A program made the translations under genes and the position numbers. The notes under the pieces were generated by a model. The model was not told the origin of the DNA. It saw only the letters and a list, made by a program, of their open reading frames with translations, and made no database searches. Positions 46,634 to 47,923 of a DNA stretch of 47,923 nucleotides are shown here, in pieces (within the stretch, counting starts at the first letter, position 1; each line of letters opens with the position of its first letter). The stretch is from Chthoniobacter flavus (GTDB taxonomy: Bacteria > Verrucomicrobiota > Verrucomicrobiia > Chthoniobacterales > Terrimicrobiaceae): contig CAMASH010000021.1 of the NCBI GenBank assembly GCA_945860745.1, positions 1-47,923 on the forward strand, given 5' to 3'.

Positions 46634-47923
46634 TCAGGCCGTGCGGCGCTTGCGCCGCTGCCTGAACCCGACCAGGCCTGCGCCGAGGGCCACGAGGGCG
46701 GCGGTGGTGGGTTCGGGGACGATGGTGATGGTGCCGGTGGCGGCGTTGAACGTGGCGGCCTGTCCCAATGACAAGCCGGTGGAAGTCACCGACGTGAAAT
46801 CTCCGGAGAATCCGCCGGCGTTGGCGAACAGTTGCAGCACATCCGCGCCGTTGGCGAAAGTTCCACCGCTAAAGAGGAGGTTGAGCGAGCCGCCGAAGGT
46901 CACGCTCCCGGCGCCGTTCACGAGGTCGTAGGTTCCTGCCGTGAAGAGCGGGCTGGCGATCTCGAACGTGGTGCCCGTCGCACCGGACAGGTCAAGCTTG
47001 AGGCCCGAATTGACCGTGACGGTGCCGGGTGAATTGCCCGGCCGGAACGATCCGCTCACGGCCAGCGTCTTGCCATTGCCGGAGAGCGTTCCGGCCCCGG
47101 TCAGGACGGACAGCGCGTAGGTGCCGGACGTGAGGGCGGCTATGTCAAAGCTGCCGCCCGTGCCGAGCGCGAGGCCGCCGGTGCCGAGCGAGCCCGTGCC
47201 GGAGAGCGCCAGCGTGCCGCCGGAGATCGTCGTGCCGCCGGAGTAGGAGTTGGCACCGTCGAGCGTGAGCGTGCCGGCTCCCTGCTTCGTGACCGCTCCC
47301 GTGCCGCTGATGATGCCTGAGTATGTGTAGGCATCGGACCGGTTGAAGACGAGCGTGCCGTTGTTCGCGAGAGTGGCCACGCCGAGGACGCCGGTCGTGC
47401 CGCCGACGCCGATCTGGAGCGTGCCGCCGGAATTCAGATTGATCGTGCCGTTATCGCCCTGCGATAGCGTGCCTCCAACGGTCACGAGGCCGCCAGTCAT
47501 GGTGAGCGTACCGGTGCCGCTTCTGCCGACGGTGAGGTTGCCGCTGTTGGCCCACGTGCCGCTGCTGACGGTGGCCGTGCCGCTGCTGCCGACGATGTCG
47601 CCGAGCATGCCTTTTGTATTGGTGACGCTGCCGCCGGTCACGTTGAGCGTGCCGGTGCCTTGGTTGCCGACGACGAGTTCGCCGCTATTGGCCCATGTGC
47701 CGCTTGACACCGTGGCCGTGCCGTTGCTGCCGCGGCTTACGCCGAGATAGCCGTTCGTGTTGGTGACGCTGCCGCCGGTCACGTTCAGCGTGCCCGAGTC
47801 GCCGGCTGATTGCCCAATGGTCAGGGTCGCAGAGTTGTGACTGATGGCTCCGCCTGCCGTCACAGCAACCACGCCGGACCTGATCGTCGTGCCGCCCGAG
47901 TAGGAATTCGCTCCGTCGAGCGT
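46634..47923 (-). CDS. PEP-CTERM protein with autotransporter-type passenger repeats (N-terminus outside window)
   Basis: At least 429 residues, open through the window edge. Gly/Thr/Ser-rich beta-strand repeats dominate: two 47-residue units (GTLNVTGGSVTNT ... SSGTWANSGELVVGNQGT) and two copies of TLDGANSYSGGTTI, the autotransporter-associated PATR strand repeat. The C-terminus is a PEP-CTERM sorting signal, VPEPTTAALVALGAGLVGFRQRRKRR: PEP, a hydrophobic helix and an Arg cluster. Such proteins are processed by exosortase/archaeosortase-like enzymes and end up at the cell surface or in the matrix. No autotransporter barrel follows, so the repeats are displayed by another route. Confidence 0.88.
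   Translation of the reverse strand, partial: TLDGANSYSGGTTIRSGVVAVTAGGAISHNSATLTIGQSAGDSGTLNVTGGSVTNTNGYLGVSRGSNGTATVSSGTWANSGELVVGNQGTGTLNVTGGSVTNTKGMLGDIVGSSGTATVSSGTWANSGNLTVGRSGTGTLTMTGGLVTVGGTLSQGDNGTINLNSGGTLQIGVGGTTGVLGVATLANNGTLVFNRSDAYTYSGIISGTGAVTKQGAGTLTLDGANSYSGGTTISGGTLALSGTGSLGTGGLALGTGGSFDIAALTSGTYALSVLTGAGTLSGNGKTLAVSGSFRPGNSPGTVTVNSGLKLDLSGATGTTFEIASPLFTAGTYDLVNGAGSVTFGGSLNLLFSGGTFANGADVLQLFANAGGFSGDFTSVTSTGLSLGQAATFNAATGTITIVPEPTTAALVALGAGLVGFRQRRKRRTA

Noticed and set aside
47400-47860. Possible CRISPR array in the regularly repeated DNA at the window end
   Set aside because: The repeats are long, coding and in frame within a surface protein, without unique spacers.

Overview
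The window is a high-GC chromosomal segment from a Gram-negative bacterium of the PVC group, most likely a verrucomicrobium. The clues are a complete division and cell-wall (dcw) cluster with a MurC-MurB fusion and a divergent FtsZ, lipopolysaccharide core genes (heptose and KDO activation), a clpS-DUF2017 pair, a PEP-CTERM protein with autotransporter-type repeats, and many palindromic intergenic repeats. Taxonomy is inferred from gene content and style; no rRNA gene is present.

Region 1 (1-2880) is a genomic scrapyard. It holds a frameshifted RAYT transposase with REP-like hairpins, an isolated lower-GC gene for a Tat-exported protein that looks like an alanyl-tRNA synthetase catalytic core, a possible IS21-type remnant and a decayed tRNA-Ser-like sequence. 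Region 2 (2888-10745, minus strand) is one tightly overlapping operon. In transcription order it runs: two exported proteins, phoH, a 7TM-HD phosphohydrolase, ybeY, an unknown gene, clpS, DUF2017, recO, a TPR protein and hldC. Region 3 (10822-13150, plus) is hldA-gmhB-kdsB, which together with hldC makes activated heptose and CMP-KDO for LPS. Region 4 (13207-17129) is accessory: a nucleotidyltransferase/small-protein pair, a phytanoyl-CoA-dioxygenase-like enzyme, a mutarotase-like protein, a tiny lipoprotein, and a vapBC pair whose toxin carries an amber stop.

Region 5 (17496-36824, plus) is the dcw cluster: mraZ, rsmH, ftsL-like, ftsI, murE, murF, mraY, murD, a LysM membrane protein, ftsW, murG, murC-murB, ddl, ftsQ, ftsA, ftsZ. 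Most junctions overlap by 1-4 bases. A strong -35 box and a four-box, 10-bp-periodic MraZ operator sit directly before mraZ. The genes form the lipid II pathway from UDP-MurNAc to lipid II, the septal synthase FtsW/FtsI, and the FtsQ/L/A/Z divisome.

Region 6 (36830-47923) is again accessory: a RelE-like toxin/antitoxin pair, a XerC/D recombinase, a divergent AraC/PhyH pair, a secreted GH92 alpha-mannosidase, a protein fusing HREDGPA repeats to a SAM methyltransferase, and the C-terminal part of a PEP-CTERM/autotransporter-repeat protein. Three exact-length (104 bp) copies of a palindromic MITE-like element and three copies of a second 20-bp repeat lie between these genes. The best candidates for something undescribed are the HREDGPA-methyltransferase fusion, the exported AlaRS-like protein, the FtsZ with altered T1 and T7 loops, and the 104-bp mobile palindrome.
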